Origin: Vibrio marinisediminis
GTDB taxonomy: Bacteria; Pseudomonadota; Gammaproteobacteria; Enterobacterales; Vibrionaceae
Length of the DNA stretch: 64,000 bases
Reading direction: 5' to 3'
Assembly (NCBI RefSeq): GCF_014050145.1
Contig: NZ_JACFYF010000015.1
Coordinates: 1 to 64,000, forward strand
The notes beneath the pieces were generated by a model. That model was given only the letters and a program-made list of their open reading frames with translations, was not told where the DNA came from and searched no databases. A program made the position numbers and the translations under genes. The first letter of the stretch is position 1. Each line of letters begins with the position of its first letter. Shown one piece after another: positions 38,055 to 49,963 of the stretch.

Positions 38055-40121
38055 ATGGCAAAGAATTTTCTAATTGAACTAGGTACTGAAGAGCTTCCAC
38101 CAACCGCCCTTCGTTCTCTAGCAGAAGCGTTTGCAGCAAATTTTGAAGCTGAGCTTAACGCGGCTGAACTGTCACACGACGGTGTGAAATGGTACGCAAC
38201 GCCTCGTCGTCTTGCTCTTAAAGTCGCAAACTTAGCTGAAAGCCAAGCAGACAAAATCGTTGAAAAGCGTGGTCCTGCTGTTTCTGCTGCATTTGATGCT
38301 GAAGGTAATGCAACCAAAGCAGCTCAAGGTTGGGCTCGTGGTTGTGGCATTACGGTTGATCAAGCAGAGCGCATGGTTACCGATAAAGGTGAATGGCTAC
38401 TGTTCAAACAAGCAGTAACGGGTCTTCCAGTTCAACAGCTTGTGGTTGATTTTGCAGCGAAAGCTTTAGCAAACCTACCAATCCCGAAAGCAATGCGTTG
38501 GGGTAGTTCAGAAATTCAATTTATCCGTCCAGTGAAAACACTGACGATCCTACTTGGTGACGAGCTAATCGAAGGTGAAATCCTAGGTATCAGTTCTGCA
38601 CGTACCATTCGTGGTCACCGCTTCATGGGTGAGAAAGAGTTCACTATCGACTCTGCTGAGCAATATCCAGCAATCCTTGAAGAGCGTGGCAAAGTAATGG
38701 CGGATTACGATGCACGTAAAGCGATCATTCTAGCAGATTCACAAAAAGCAGCTGCGGCTGTTGGTGGTGTTGCAGATCTAGAAGATGACCTAGTTGAAGA
38801 AGTAACGTCTTTGGTTGAATGGCCAGTCGTACTAACCGCGAAGTTTGAAGAAGAGTTCCTAAAAGTGCCTTCTGAAGCCTTGGTTTACACCATGAAAGGT
38901 GACCAAAAATACTTCCCTGTTTATGATGAGAATAAGAAGCTACTACCAAACTTTATCTTCGTATCTAACATCGAGTCGAAAGAACCTCGTCATGTTATCG
39001 AAGGTAACGAGAAAGTGGTTCGTCCTCGTCTTGCTGATGCAGAGTTCTTCTTCAATACTGACCGTAAGAGCCCATTAATCGATCGTTTACCGCAACTAGA
39101 AACGGCGATTTTCCAAAAGCAACTTGGCACAATCAAAGACAAAACGGATCGCATCACTGAACTTGCTGGCTACATCGCTGAGCAAATTGGTGCTGACGTT
39201 GAAAAATCTAAGCGTGCTGGTTTGCTTGCAAAATGTGACCTAATGACATCAATGGTATTCGAGTTTACCGATACTCAAGGTGTTATGGGTATGCACTATG
39301 CAACGCATGATGGCGAAGATGAGCAAGTTGCATTGGCACTTTACGAGCAGTACATGCCTCGCTTTGCTGGTGATGACTTACCATCAAACGGTGTATCTTC
39401 TGCGGTAGCTATGGCTGACAAGCTAGACACCATCGTCGGCATCTTCGGTATTGGTCAAGCGCCTAAGGGCTCCGACCCATTTGCACTACGTCGTGCGTCT
39501 TTAGGTGTGCTACGTATCATCGTAGAAAACGGTTACAACCTAGACCTTGTTGATCTTATTGCGAAAGCAAAAGAGCTACTAGGCGATAAGCTAACCAACG
39601 AAAATGTTGAAACTGACGTTATTGATTTCATGCTAGGTCGTTTCCGTGCATGGTACCAAGATGCTGGTTTCAGTGTCGACATTATCCAAGCGGTATTGGC
39701 ACGTCGTCCAACCAAACCTGCTGACTTTGACCAACGTGTTAAAGCAGTTTCTCACTTCCGTGAACTGGAAGCGGCTGAAGCGCTAGCTGCAGCGAATAAA
39801 CGTGTAGGAAACATCCTGGCGAAATTCGATGGTGAACTGGCAGCTGAAATCGATCTAGCACTGCTACAAGAAGATGCAGAGAAGGTATTGGCACAAAGCG
39901 TTGAAGTAATGACAGAAGCGCTAGAGCCAGCATTTGCGACGGGTAACTATCAAGAAGCCCTAAGTAAATTAGCTGACCTACGTGAGCCAGTTGATGCATT
40001 CTTCGACAACGTAATGGTAATGGCTGAAGACGAAGCGTTGAAAAACAACCGTCTAACGCTACTAAATAACCTACGTAACCTATTCCTACAGATCGCTGAT
40101 ATCTCTTTACTGCAAAAATAA
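38055..40121 (+). CDS. glyS: glycine--tRNA ligase, beta subunit
   Basis: 688 residues, standard length. The beta subunit binds tRNA-Gly; it contains a B3/4-like and HD-like region and a C-terminal anticodon-binding DALR-type domain. Start [16 protein letters not shown] and the segment [13 protein letters not shown] near residue 330 are family signatures. Translated from the same mRNA as glyQ. Codon use is highly biased, as expected for an abundant enzyme. Confidence 0.98.
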   Translation: MAKNFLIELGTEELPPTALRSLAEAFAANFEAELNAAELSHDGVKWYATPRRLALKVANLAESQADKIVEKRGPAVSAAFDAEGNATKAAQGWARGCGITVDQAERMVTDKGEWLLFKQAVTGLPVQQLVVDFAAKALANLPIPKAMRWGSSEIQFIRPVKTLTILLGDELIEGEILGISSARTIRGHRFMGEKEFTIDSAEQYPAILEERGKVMADYDARKAIILADSQKAAAAVGGVADLEDDLVEEVTSLVEWPVVLTAKFEEEFLKVPSEALVYTMKGDQKYFPVYDENKKLLPNFIFVSNIESKEPRHVIEGNEKVVRPRLADAEFFFNTDRKSPLIDRLPQLETAIFQKQLGTIKDKTDRITELAGYIAEQIGADVEKSKRAGLLAKCDLMTSMVFEFTDTQGVMGMHYATHDGEDEQVALALYEQYMPRFAGDDLPSNGVSSAVAMADKLDTIVGIFGIGQAPKGSDPFALRRASLGVLRIIVENGYNLDLVDLIAKAKELLGDKLTNENVETDVIDFMLGRFRAWYQDAGFSVDIIQAVLARRPTKPADFDQRVKAVSHFRELEAAEALAAANKRVGNILAKFDGELAAEIDLALLQEDAEKVLAQSVEVMTEALEPAFATGNYQEALSKLADLREPVDAFFDNVMVMAEDEALKNNRLTLLNNLRNLFLQIADISLLQK

Positions 40122-40179
40122 GCCACTGCCCAAGCAAGCTTAGCACTAACTAGAAATCTCGCGTTCCAACGCAATAGCC

Positions 40180-40212
40180 AAGCCCAGCTCGAAAGAGTTG
40201 GGCTTTATTTTT
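40180..40212 (+). terminator. terminator after glyS
   Basis: Eleven-pair stem AAGCCCAGCTC / GAGTTGGGCTT (one G-T pair) with GAAA loop, followed by TATTTTT. Confidence 0.85.
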
Positions 40213-40345
40213 ACCTAATTTCAATTTTGTGCTTTGCGTCTCATTGGCATTACGGTATGTTGAAACATTATTCGATTGGTCAGCAACACTCTGGCTCTGA
40301 CTCATACACATGAAAGCAAACACAATGTATTAGGTTTAACAAAAC

Positions 40346-41596
40346 ATGCAATTCTCAAAATTTGGTGAAAAATTTAATCAGTACTCTGGTATCACGCAGT
40401 TAATGGATGATTTAAATGATGGGCTTCGCACACCAGGCGCCATCATGCTCGGTGGGGGAAACCCAGCCGCCATTCCTGCCATGCTCGACTACTTTCACCA
40501 AGCTAGTGAGAAAATGCTCGCCAATGGCGAGTTAGTTGCCGCCCTTGCCAACTACGATGGTCCGCAAGGCAAAGACTGTTTTGTTAAAGCGCTCGCTAAA
40601 TTATTGAATGAGAAATACGGTTGGGACATCAGCGAAAAAAACATCAGCCTAACTAATGGCAGCCAAAGTGGCTTCTTTTATCTGTTCAACTTGCTGGCTG
40701 GCAAACAACCAGACGGTTCACATAAGAAAATACTGTTACCACTCGCACCAGAGTACATTGGTTACGGTGATGCGGGCATTGATGAAGATATTTTCATCTC
40801 CTACCGACCTGAAATAGAACTACTCGACAATGGATTGTTCAAATATCACGTTGATTTTGAACAACTTAAAGTAGATGACTCTATCGCCGCCATTTGTGCT
40901 TCACGCCCAACTAACCCAACTGGCAATGTGCTCACAGATCAAGAGATCCATAAGCTCGATAAACTGGCTCGCCAGCACAACATTCCACTGCTTATCGACA
41001 ATGCGTATGGCTTACCATTCCCAAATATTGTCTTTGAAGAGGTTGAGCCATTTTGGAATGAAAACACCATCTTGTGTATGAGCCTATCCAAGTTAGGTTT
41101 ACCCGGCGTACGTTGCGGCATTGTGATTGCCAATAAAAAAGTGACCGAAGCAATGGTCAATATGAATGGCATTATCAGCTTAGCACCCAGTAGCGTTGGC
41201 CCTGCATTTGCCAACCATATGATTGAGCACGACGACTTACTCAGGTTAAGTGATGATGTAATCAAACCATACTATAAGCAAAAAGCGTTACGCGCCGTTG
41301 AGTTGCTGCAACAAGCGATTACCGACCCACGTTTTAAGATTCATAAACCTGAAGGCGCTATCTTTTTATGGCTATGGTTTGATGAATTGCCAATTACTAC
41401 CATGGAGTTGTATAAGCGCTTGAAAGCGCGTGGGGTATTAATTGTACCGGGCGAGTATTTCTTTATTGGTCAGGAAGATGACTGGGAACATGCACACCAA
41501 TGCTTGCGAATGAATTACGTGCAAGATGATGAGATGATGCAAAAAGGTATTACGGTAATAGCTGAAGAAATTACTAAAGCCTACCAACAAGGCTAG
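40346..41596 (+). CDS. avtA: valine--pyruvate aminotransferase
   Basis: 416 residues, fold-type I PLP enzyme (AvtA). Interconverts valine + pyruvate and 2-oxoisovalerate + alanine. Blocks seen: MLGGGNPAAIPAMLDYF, LTNGSQSGFFYLFNLL, SRPTNPTGNVL, LLIDNAYGLPFPNI and the PLP lysine in MSLSKLGLPGVRCG. The length equals E. coli AvtA. Single-gene unit after glyS. Confidence 0.95.
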   Translation: MQFSKFGEKFNQYSGITQLMDDLNDGLRTPGAIMLGGGNPAAIPAMLDYFHQASEKMLANGELVAALANYDGPQGKDCFVKALAKLLNEKYGWDISEKNISLTNGSQSGFFYLFNLLAGKQPDGSHKKILLPLAPEYIGYGDAGIDEDIFISYRPEIELLDNGLFKYHVDFEQLKVDDSIAAICASRPTNPTGNVLTDQEIHKLDKLARQHNIPLLIDNAYGLPFPNIVFEEVEPFWNENTILCMSLSKLGLPGVRCGIVIANKKVTEAMVNMNGIISLAPSSVGPAFANHMIEHDDLLRLSDDVIKPYYKQKALRAVELLQQAITDPRFKIHKPEGAIFLWLWFDELPITTMELYKRLKARGVLIVPGEYFFIGQEDDWEHAHQCLRMNYVQDDEMMQKGITVIAEEITKAYQQG

Positions 41597-41636
41597 TCAC
41601 ATAGCGAGTACACAAGCTACACTTCACCGTACCATC

Positions 41637-41663
41637 AAAAAGAGCGCTTATTAGCGCTCTTTC
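41637..41663. terminator. terminator between avtA and the small heat-shock gene
   Basis: Perfect stem AAAGAGCGCT/AGCGCTCTTT with TATT loop. The T-run is better on the minus strand (TTTTTGATG), so it mainly serves the heat-shock gene, which ends at 41710. Confidence 0.8.
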
Positions 41664-41709
41664 ACTCACATCTATATAGCCTACAGTGTTGTTAAGTATG
41701 ACGGGAATA

Positions 41710-42144
41710 CTAACCTTCTAGTAGGTTATTGCCATTAATCGCGATTTTACGTGGTTGCATTGCCTCTGGAATTTCGCGTTCTAAATCGATATGTAACAAG
41801 CCATTTTCCATGCTCGCCCCAACGACTTTAACGTAATCCGCTAATTGGAATTTACGCTCAAAATCTCGCTCTGCAATACCTTGATATACATAGGTTCTAC
41901 CCTCTTCTACCTTACGCTCACCTTTTACGATCAGCATATTTTCTTTTTGAGTCAGATCGAGTTGCTCTTCAGCAAAGCCAGCCACCGCCATAGTAATACG
42001 GAAGTTGTGCTCATCTTTTTGCTCAATATTGTATGGAGGGTAACCGCCAGAGGTGTTTTTCGCTGATGACGCTTCCATCATATCAAATAGACGATCGAAG
42101 CCAATTGCGCTGCGGTATAAAGGAGTGAAATCTACAGTTCTCAT
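41710..42144 (-). CDS. ibpA: small heat-shock protein, IbpA/Hsp20 family
   Basis: 144 residues. ATP-independent holdase that binds unfolding proteins at aggregates and passes them to DnaK/ClpB. N-terminus [23 protein letters not shown] is IbpA-like; the alpha-crystallin domain runs ~35-125 with [29 protein letters not shown] and [18 protein letters not shown]. The C-terminal tail is short. AGAGGAT precedes the ATG. A sigma-32-type promoter and long leader lie upstream. Only one ibp gene is present here. Confidence 0.95.
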   Translation of the reverse strand: MRTVDFTPLYRSAIGFDRLFDMMEASSAKNTSGGYPPYNIEQKDEHNFRITMAVAGFAEEQLDLTQKENMLIVKGERKVEEGRTYVYQGIAERDFERKFQLADYVKVVGASMENGLLHIDLEREIPEAMQPRKIAINGNNLLEG

Positions 42145-42175
42145 AATGCTATCCTCTTAGTAAGCAATAGTCTTA
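42145..42175 (-). promoter_or_regulatory. possible ROSE-like RNA thermometer around the ibpA ribosome-binding site
   Basis: On the minus strand CTATTGCTT (42170-42162) can fold on AGAGGATAG (42157-42149), with CTAT/ATAG closing and a UUGCU-type stretch facing the AGAGGA Shine-Dalgarno. ROSE thermometers use such a UUGCU/AGGA pairing. The fold was judged by eye and several inner pairs are weak, so this is a suggestion only. Confidence 0.35.
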
Positions 42176-42385
42176 GCCGCGAGAGTATTGAATCGATTAA
42201 CGACCCTATCTGTATTACAGATCAACGACTAAGGGATCCTCATCCATTCCTCTGACTTTCAGTTAAAGTACGGGGACATGGTGATGAGTCAAATCAAATT
42301 GTCAGCGGCACTCGTTATCCTCTGCTGAGCGATACGTTGCCAACCAGTTCCAAGGTCCAATCATTGGCATCCTCTTCATTACTAG

Positions 42386-42414
42386 ATATGCGGACTGACC
42401 AAATCCCTTTCAAG
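42386..42414 (-). promoter_or_regulatory. sigma-32 (RpoH) promoter of ibpA
   Basis: Minus strand -35 CTTGAAA (42414-42408), 14-bp spacer, -10 CCGCATAT (42393-42386; consensus CCCCATnT, one mismatch). This matches heat-shock promoters very well and lies upstream of a heat-shock gene. The start near 42380 gives a leader of about 235 nt. The -35 sits within a perfect inverted repeat (42400-42421). Confidence 0.8.
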
Positions 42415-42421
42415 GGATTTG
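42400..42421. repeat. perfect inverted repeat overlapping the ibpA -35
   Basis: Ten-bp arms CAAATCCCTT and AAGGGATTTG around a TC centre. It covers the sigma-32 -35 element. It may be a repressor operator, or a hairpin in a transcript crossing the region. Confidence 0.6.
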
Positions 42422-42464
42422 CAGAAAATAATTTAAGCCCTTTATTTTTGCCCCCCTTAAACGC

Positions 42465-42494
42465 AAAAAAGCACCGCCCAAAGGCAGTGCTTTT
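42465..42494. terminator. terminator of the dnaA-dnaN-recF-gyrB operon
   Basis: AAAAGCAC-x-GCC / GGC-x-GTGCTTTT with one mismatch and a CAAA loop. On the minus strand it is followed by TTTTTTGCG. It lies 137 bp past the gyrB stop, beyond the palindromic repeat. Confidence 0.8.
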
Positions 42495-42531
42495 AAATTA
42501 AATCAGATATATTTAATTGCTTCGAGGCTAA

Positions 42532-42615
42532 GTTATTTCGCATTAGTTCAAGCAAGGCGCACGCAGCATACAAGTGTATGTGAGTACGCCGAACGCAGAA
42601 ATCATGCGAAATAAC
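42532..42615. repeat. 84-bp imperfect palindromic repeat downstream of gyrB
   Basis: Outer arms GTTATTTCGCAT (42532-42543) and ATGCGAAATAAC (42604-42615) are perfectly complementary over 12 bp. Inner pairs GTTC/GAAC, GGCG/CGCC and CATACA/TGTATG line up toward a common centre near 42573. Overall it resembles ERIC- or MITE-like intergenic palindromes. Because it lies 16 bp behind the gyrB stop, it will form a large hairpin at the end of that mRNA. Confidence 0.7.
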
Positions 42616-42630
42616 GACGCATCAATGTGA

Positions 42631-45051
<2,421 letters not shown>

Positions 45052-45065
45052 TTATCTTCCGCTAT

Positions 45066-46145
45066 TTATAGTTGCTCTATTGTGCCATGTTCCACATGGA
45101 ACATCTTGCCTTTATCGTCGTACATATCGGCAATTTGACCCTCAGTAATAGAGCTTACAAAAACTTGAGCCCCCGTCTCCTTCAAGCAGTCTGCTAGACG
45201 CTTGCGACGTTGACTATCTAATTCCGATGCAAAGTCATCAATTAGGTAAATGCATTGCTTGCCGGTCATTTCGGTAAGGTGTTGCCCTTGCGCCACGCGC
45301 AGTGCACACACCATCAGTTTTAACTGACCACGTGAAAGGACATCTTCTACGGGTGTACCGTTCACTTTTATGCGCAAGTTCGCTTTGTTAGGACCGCTAA
45401 AGGTATAACCTAACGCTTGATCGCGCTCGAAGTTATTCTCGAGGATATCTTGATAAGGCGTGTCCTTATCCCACCCTCGATAATACTTCAATTGGATATC
45501 AAATTCTGGCAAAAACGTGCGACAGATTTGTTCTGCTTTGACGCTCATTTGTTCAACGTAGAGTGCACGCCATTGACTAATATTTTCAGCCAAACGTGCC
45601 ATTTCTTGATCCCAGTAGCTAAGCTCTCGATAGCTGCGGGCCGTTTTTAACAACGCATTACGTTGTTTATTCAGACGTCGAAATCGCCCCCATGCATCAT
45701 AAAAAGCCGACTCGGTATGAAACACACCCCAATCGATAAATGCGCGGCGATGTTTGGGCCCATCCGTCAACAAATCAAACCCTTCCGGGTGAAGAAGTTG
45801 CAATGGTAACACTTGAGCAAGTTGCGCTAACTTTTGCCCAGATTGACCGCCTATTTTAACCTCTGTTGTACCATCGCGCTGCTTATTAATACCAATAGGT
45901 AGCTCAAATTGATCCGAGTTCAAAAAACGGCCATGTACAAACAGCTCGTCACATTCATTTTGGATCACTCGTCCAGTTAAGTTGCTCTTAAATGAACGAC
46001 CATGGCCCAGTAAATAAATGGCTTCAAGCACGCTAGTCTTACCGCTACCGTTAGGTCCGATAAGAAAGTTAAAGCCTGCTGATAAATGAATATCACAGGC
46101 TTTAATGTTGCGAAACTGCTTAATAATAAGGCGAGAAAGCGGCAT
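45066..46145 (-). CDS. recF: DNA replication and repair protein RecF
   Basis: 359 residues. SMC/ABC-like ATPase acting with RecOR to load RecA on gapped DNA. Walker [26 protein letters not shown] near residues 30-54, signature [18 protein letters not shown], Walker [14 protein letters not shown]. Nearly the same length as E. coli RecF (357). The last codons carry a parS-like palindrome (45088-45103). One base separates it from dnaN. Confidence 0.97.
   Translation of the reverse strand: MPLSRLIIKQFRNIKACDIHLSAGFNFLIGPNGSGKTSVLEAIYLLGHGRSFKSNLTGRVIQNECDELFVHGRFLNSDQFELPIGINKQRDGTTEVKIGGQSGQKLAQLAQVLPLQLLHPEGFDLLTDGPKHRRAFIDWGVFHTESAFYDAWGRFRRLNKQRNALLKTARSYRELSYWDQEMARLAENISQWRALYVEQMSVKAEQICRTFLPEFDIQLKYYRGWDKDTPYQDILENNFERDQALGYTFSGPNKANLRIKVNGTPVEDVLSRGQLKLMVCALRVAQGQHLTEMTGKQCIYLIDDFASELDSQRRKRLADCLKETGAQVFVSSITEGQIADMYDDKGKMFHVEHGTIEQL
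45088..45103. promoter_or_regulatory. parS-like centromere site inside recF
   Basis: TGTTCCACATGGAACA differs at one base from TGTTCCACGTGGAACA, the parS form used by pseudomonads, and at three from TGTTTCACGTGAAACA. It is in the 3' end of recF, 14-15 kb from parAB. ParB spreads from such sites near the origin and is moved by ParA. Whether the central CA variant is bound has to be tested. Confidence 0.65.
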
Positions 46146-46146
46146 G

Positions 46147-47247
46147 CTAAAGTCGGATTGGCATCACCACGTAAAGTGCACTATCGTCATCGGCATTCTC
46201 GATTAACGCACTCGCATTGGCATCTGACATTGATATACGCACTTTTTCACAGCGTAGCGTGTTAAGTACATCCAATACATAGCTTACGTTAAAGCCAATC
46301 TCGATCGCATCACCTTCAAAGCTCACATCCAACATCTCTTCCGCTTCTTCTTGCTCAGGGTTGTTGGCAGTAATGCGCATTTCGTTATCCGCAAGGTTAA
46401 CGCGCACACCACGGAACTTCTCATTGGAAAGAATCGCAGCACGTGAAAATGCTTGGCGCAATTCATCACAATTGGTTTCCAGCGTTTTACTGGTACTTTG
46501 CGGCATTACGCGGCGGTAGTCAGGGAATCGACCGTCTACCAACTTAGAGGTGAAAACAAAGTTATTCACTTCCGCACGCACGTTTGAGCTGCCAATTTGC
46601 AGCACTACTGGCTGCTCTGGTGCATCCAATAGTTTAACTAATTCTTGTACGCCTTTACGCGGAACAATAATTTGTTTGTTGGCAAATTCTGCACCCAGTT
46701 GAACCAGAGATACCGCCATACGGTGACCATCGGTCGATACGCTACGTAGGGTTGTGCCGTCAATTTCAAACAACATACCGTTAAGGTAGTAACGCACATC
46801 TTGGTTCGCCATAGAGAATTGAGTTTTCTCAATCAAACCACGCAATTCAGCTTGAGTCAGTGACACTTCTACTTCACTTTGCCAATCTTCAATGTTTGGA
46901 AAATCATTGGCAGGCAAGGTAGCTAAAGAGAAACGACTACGACCAGAGCGCACTTGCACGCGATCACCTTCTAAAACAAAAGTAATCACAGCGTCATCCG
47001 GCAGACCACGACAAATATCGAGGAATTTACGAGATGGTACGGTAATGCTACCCGCTTCAAAATCACCCTCAAGGGTGACGCGGCTGATCAGTTCGACTTC
47101 CAAATCTGTTGCGGTCATTGATAAGGTGTTTTCTTCAACCTTAAGCAGTAAGTTACCTAAAATAGGCAACGTAGGTCGTCCGCCTAAAGCGCCCGACACT
47201 TGCTGAAGTGGCTTAATTAAATGACTGCGTTCGATGGAAAATTTCAT
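46147..47247 (-). CDS. dnaN: DNA polymerase III beta subunit (sliding clamp)
   Basis: 366 residues, three tandem clamp domains forming a dimeric ring that tethers Pol III and other partners to DNA. Start [35 protein letters not shown] and end LYVVMPIRL are characteristic and identical in layout to E. coli DnaN. Located 75 bp after dnaA and 1 bp before recF. AGAGCGC lies near the ATG as a weak ribosome-binding site. Confidence 0.98.
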   Translation of the reverse strand: MKFSIERSHLIKPLQQVSGALGGRPTLPILGNLLLKVEENTLSMTATDLEVELISRVTLEGDFEAGSITVPSRKFLDICRGLPDDAVITFVLEGDRVQVRSGRSRFSLATLPANDFPNIEDWQSEVEVSLTQAELRGLIEKTQFSMANQDVRYYLNGMLFEIDGTTLRSVSTDGHRMAVSLVQLGAEFANKQIIVPRKGVQELVKLLDAPEQPVVLQIGSSNVRAEVNNFVFTSKLVDGRFPDYRRVMPQSTSKTLETNCDELRQAFSRAAILSNEKFRGVRVNLADNEMRITANNPEQEEAEEMLDVSFEGDAIEIGFNVSYVLDVLNTLRCEKVRISMSDANASALIENADDDSALYVVMPIRL

Positions 47248-47322
47248 AATGCGCTCTTACTTGAATTCTTGATGGCGTTTCGATCAGTTGCTAATACTAG
47301 CAACTGTTAAGAATACAGCGAA

Positions 47323-48729
47323 TTAAGAAGAAAGGGTACGAATCAAATTCGAGTAATCTTCTTTGATGTCGTGGCTCTCTTCACGCAATTGCTGGATCTT
47401 ACGACATGCATGCAATACGGTTGTGTGGTCACGACCACCAAACGCATCGCCAATTTCAGGCAAGCTATGGTTTGTCAGCTCTTTTGCCAGTGCCATTGCC
47501 AATTGGCGAGGACGAGCAACCGAGCGAGAGCGGCGTTTAGACAATAAGTCAGCCACTTTGATTTTGTAGTATTCGGCAACCGTTTTCTGAATGTTGTCGA
47601 TGGTCACTAGCTTTTCTTGTAATGCTAATAAGTCGCGTAATGCTTCACGAACAAAGTCGATAGTGATAGGACGACCAGTAAAATTGGCATTCGCTATAAC
47701 ACGGTTCAATGCGCCTTCAAGCTCACGAACATTTGAACGTAGACGTTTCGCAATAAAGAACGCCACTTCATCAGCAAGATGAATTTGGTGATCTTCTGCT
47801 TTCTTCATCAAGATAGCTACGCGAGTCTCTAATTCAGGCGGTTCGATCGCAACCGTTAAGCCCCAACCAAAGCGTGATTTTAGGCGATCTTCAACACCGT
47901 TGATCTCTTTTGGATAACGATCTGAAGTTAGGATGATCTGTTGATTACCTTCAAGCAGTGCGTTGAAAGTATGGAAAAATTCTTCTTGAGAGCGCTCTTT
48001 ATTAGCAAAAAATTGAATGTCATCGATAAGCAATGCATCCACACTACGGTAGTAGCGTTTAAACTCTTCAATCGCGTTGTTTTGCAGCGCTTTTACCATA
48101 TCTTGCACAAAACGCTCAGAGTGCATGTAAACCACTTTCGCGTTTGGCTTATTGTCGACAATGGCATTACCCACAGCGTGCAGAAGGTGCGTTTTACCTA
48201 AACCCGTACCACCATACAAAAACAATGGATTGTATGCGGCTCCTGGATTATCAGCCACTTGGCGTGCAGCAGCCAAACCCAGTTGGTTCGACTTACCTTC
48301 AACGAAGTTATTAAATTTGTGTTTCGGATTCACATTCGAGCGGTGATTTATGTTTGCCATCGCCTGTGCATCATCATCCCACGTCTTATGTACCGGCTTA
48401 CGCGCTTGCAGCTGTGCTGGCGCTGAAGATTCAGCTGCTACATCTGCTGGTGTACGTTTTGGTGCCGGTGTCGGCGCGACGATGCGACGGCTCCCTACTT
48501 CAAAACGTAAATTGGGAATATCGTTACCACAATACTCTTGCAGTAGACGATTGATGCTATTGAGATACTTATCGCGAACCCAATCCAGAACAAAACGGTT
48601 AGGTGCAAACAAAGTGAGTGTATTGTCATTAAGCTCCGCCTGTAACGGACGTACCCACATACTAAATTCTGTAGCTGGTAGTTCTTCTTGAAGCTGTTGC
48701 AAACATTGCAACCAAAGCGAAGATGACAC
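47323..48729 (-). CDS. dnaA: chromosomal replication initiator DnaA
   Basis: 468 residues from GTG 48729. Domain I (1-85, [14 protein letters not shown]), variable linker (86-135), AAA+ domain III with Walker [10 protein letters not shown] at 173-181 and LLIDDIQFF, and domain IV with the DnaA-box signature [15 protein letters not shown]. Binds the boxes at oriC, about 7.5 kb to the right, and those in its own upstream region (48835-48985). First gene of dnaA-dnaN-recF-gyrB; the separation from rpmH by an ABC transporter is usual in Vibrio but not in E. coli. Confidence 0.98.
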   Translation of the reverse strand: MSSSLWLQCLQQLQEELPATEFSMWVRPLQAELNDNTLTLFAPNRFVLDWVRDKYLNSINRLLQEYCGNDIPNLRFEVGSRRIVAPTPAPKRTPADVAAESSAPAQLQARKPVHKTWDDDAQAMANINHRSNVNPKHKFNNFVEGKSNQLGLAAARQVADNPGAAYNPLFLYGGTGLGKTHLLHAVGNAIVDNKPNAKVVYMHSERFVQDMVKALQNNAIEEFKRYYRSVDALLIDDIQFFANKERSQEEFFHTFNALLEGNQQIILTSDRYPKEINGVEDRLKSRFGWGLTVAIEPPELETRVAILMKKAEDHQIHLADEVAFFIAKRLRSNVRELEGALNRVIANANFTGRPITIDFVREALRDLLALQEKLVTIDNIQKTVAEYYKIKVADLLSKRRSRSVARPRQLAMALAKELTNHSLPEIGDAFGGRDHTTVLHACRKIQQLREESHDIKEDYSNLIRTLSS

Positions 48730-48746
48730 AGGAACCCCACTCGAGA

Positions 48747-49005
48747 TAATTGATCGGAAAAGAGGAGCGATTTTACCTGTTGATAACCAAGATCTCCAGC
48801 AATTGATCGATGATCCAGTGAATAAGATCTAAGTTATTCACAATTTCCTGGTAATTATTCGACGGATCATCACACCTAATCCCTTTTTTACCCACAAATT
48901 GATCCACATTTGCCCTTTTTTACACAGATCCTGCTTTTGGTGATAACTCTGTGAATGGCGTTTATTTTTTACCTGCTTATCCACAACGTTGGATCATCCC
49001 TGAAC
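48747..49005. promoter_or_regulatory. dnaA control region: DnaA boxes and clustered GATC sites
   Basis: Holds a perfect DnaA box TTATCCACA (48977-48985), TTATTCACA (48835-48843), TTACCCACA (48889-48897) and TGATCCACA (48900-48908). Two ATP-DnaA-type AGATCT hexamers lie at 48791 and 48826. Nine GATC sites fall within about 255 bp. This fits DnaA autoregulation coupled to Dam methylation and SeqA-type sequestration. The exact promoter could not be fixed by eye. Confidence 0.75.
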
Positions 49006-49131
49006 TGTCATCAATTTTACTGCTCAATTAATAAACTTATTACTAAGCCGTCTAGGTTATCGCTCTTAGTTATTTATCTAAATTAAATCTCGTATGTAGT
49101 ATTCGAAACCATAAATTTATGAGGATGTAAT

Positions 49132-49893
49132 ATGAAAAACTGGATAAAAACAACAATTGCGACCATCGCCCTTTCGACTGCGGCTATCCAAGCTTCGGCT
49201 GAAACCATGATTGATGAAGTTAAGGTTGGTATGTCTGGCCGTTACTTCCCATTTACTTTTGTTGAAAAAGACAAACTGCAGGGGTTTGAAGTTGACCTTT
49301 GGGATGAGATAGGTAAACGCAATGGCTACCAAGTTGAGTATGTCACGGCCAGTTTTTCAGGATTATTTGGTCTGCTTGAAACCGGACGCATTGATACCAT
49401 TTCTAACCAAATCACTATTACCGATGCGCGCAAAGCAAAATACTTGTTTGCTGACCCATACGTAGTGGATGGTGCACAAATTACGGTTCGTAAAGGCAAT
49501 AACACCATTCAGTCAATCGACGATCTAGCAGGTAAAACCGTGGCGGTAAACCTAGGTTCAAACTTTGAGCAACTGCTGCGCCAATACGATAAAGACTCGC
49601 AGATCAATATTAAGACTTACGACACCGGTATTGAACACGATGTCGCGCTTGGTCGAGCAGACGCTTTTGTTATGGATCGACTGTCGGCATTGGAACTGAT
49701 CAAAAAAACCGGTCTACCATTAGAGCTCGCAGGTGAACCGTTTGAGACTATTCAAAATGCTTGGCCATTTGTGAATAACGCGCGTGGTCAACAACTGCAA
49801 ACTGAAGTCAACAAAGCGCTGGGTGAGATGCGCGCAGATGGCACATTAGCGACCATCTCTGAAAAATGGTTTGGTGCCGACATTACTCACTAG
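49132..49893 (+). CDS. amino-acid ABC transporter, periplasmic binding protein (cystine-type)
   Basis: 253 residues with signal peptide ~1-23 (IQASAE). Family-3 solute-binding protein closest to cystine/polar amino-acid binders (TcyJ/FliY-like): VGMSGRYFPFTFVEKDKLQGFEVDLWDEIGKR at the start of the mature chain, then DTISNQITITDARKAKYLFADPYV. The ligand is predicted, not shown. First of three genes forming a complete importer; a hairpin follows it before the permease gene. GAGGATG lies just before the ATG. Confidence 0.9.
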   Translation: MKNWIKTTIATIALSTAAIQASAETMIDEVKVGMSGRYFPFTFVEKDKLQGFEVDLWDEIGKRNGYQVEYVTASFSGLFGLLETGRIDTISNQITITDARKAKYLFADPYVVDGAQITVRKGNNTIQSIDDLAGKTVAVNLGSNFEQLLRQYDKDSQINIKTYDTGIEHDVALGRADAFVMDRLSALELIKKTGLPLELAGEPFETIQNAWPFVNNARGQQLQTEVNKALGEMRADGTLATISEKWFGADITH

Positions 49894-49919
49894 ATTCATC
49901 AACCACTTGTCGTAACTGT

Positions 49920-49948
49920 AAAGGTGGAATGGTATTCCACCTTTTCTT
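49920..49948 (+). terminator. intercistronic hairpin between binding-protein and permease genes
   Basis: Perfect stem AAAGGTGGAAT/ATTCCACCTTT with GGT loop and TTTTCTTTT. Partial termination or 3'-end protection here would leave the binding protein in excess over the membrane parts, as seen in other binding-protein operons. Confidence 0.85.
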
Positions 49949-49963
49949 TTCTGGATAATATTT

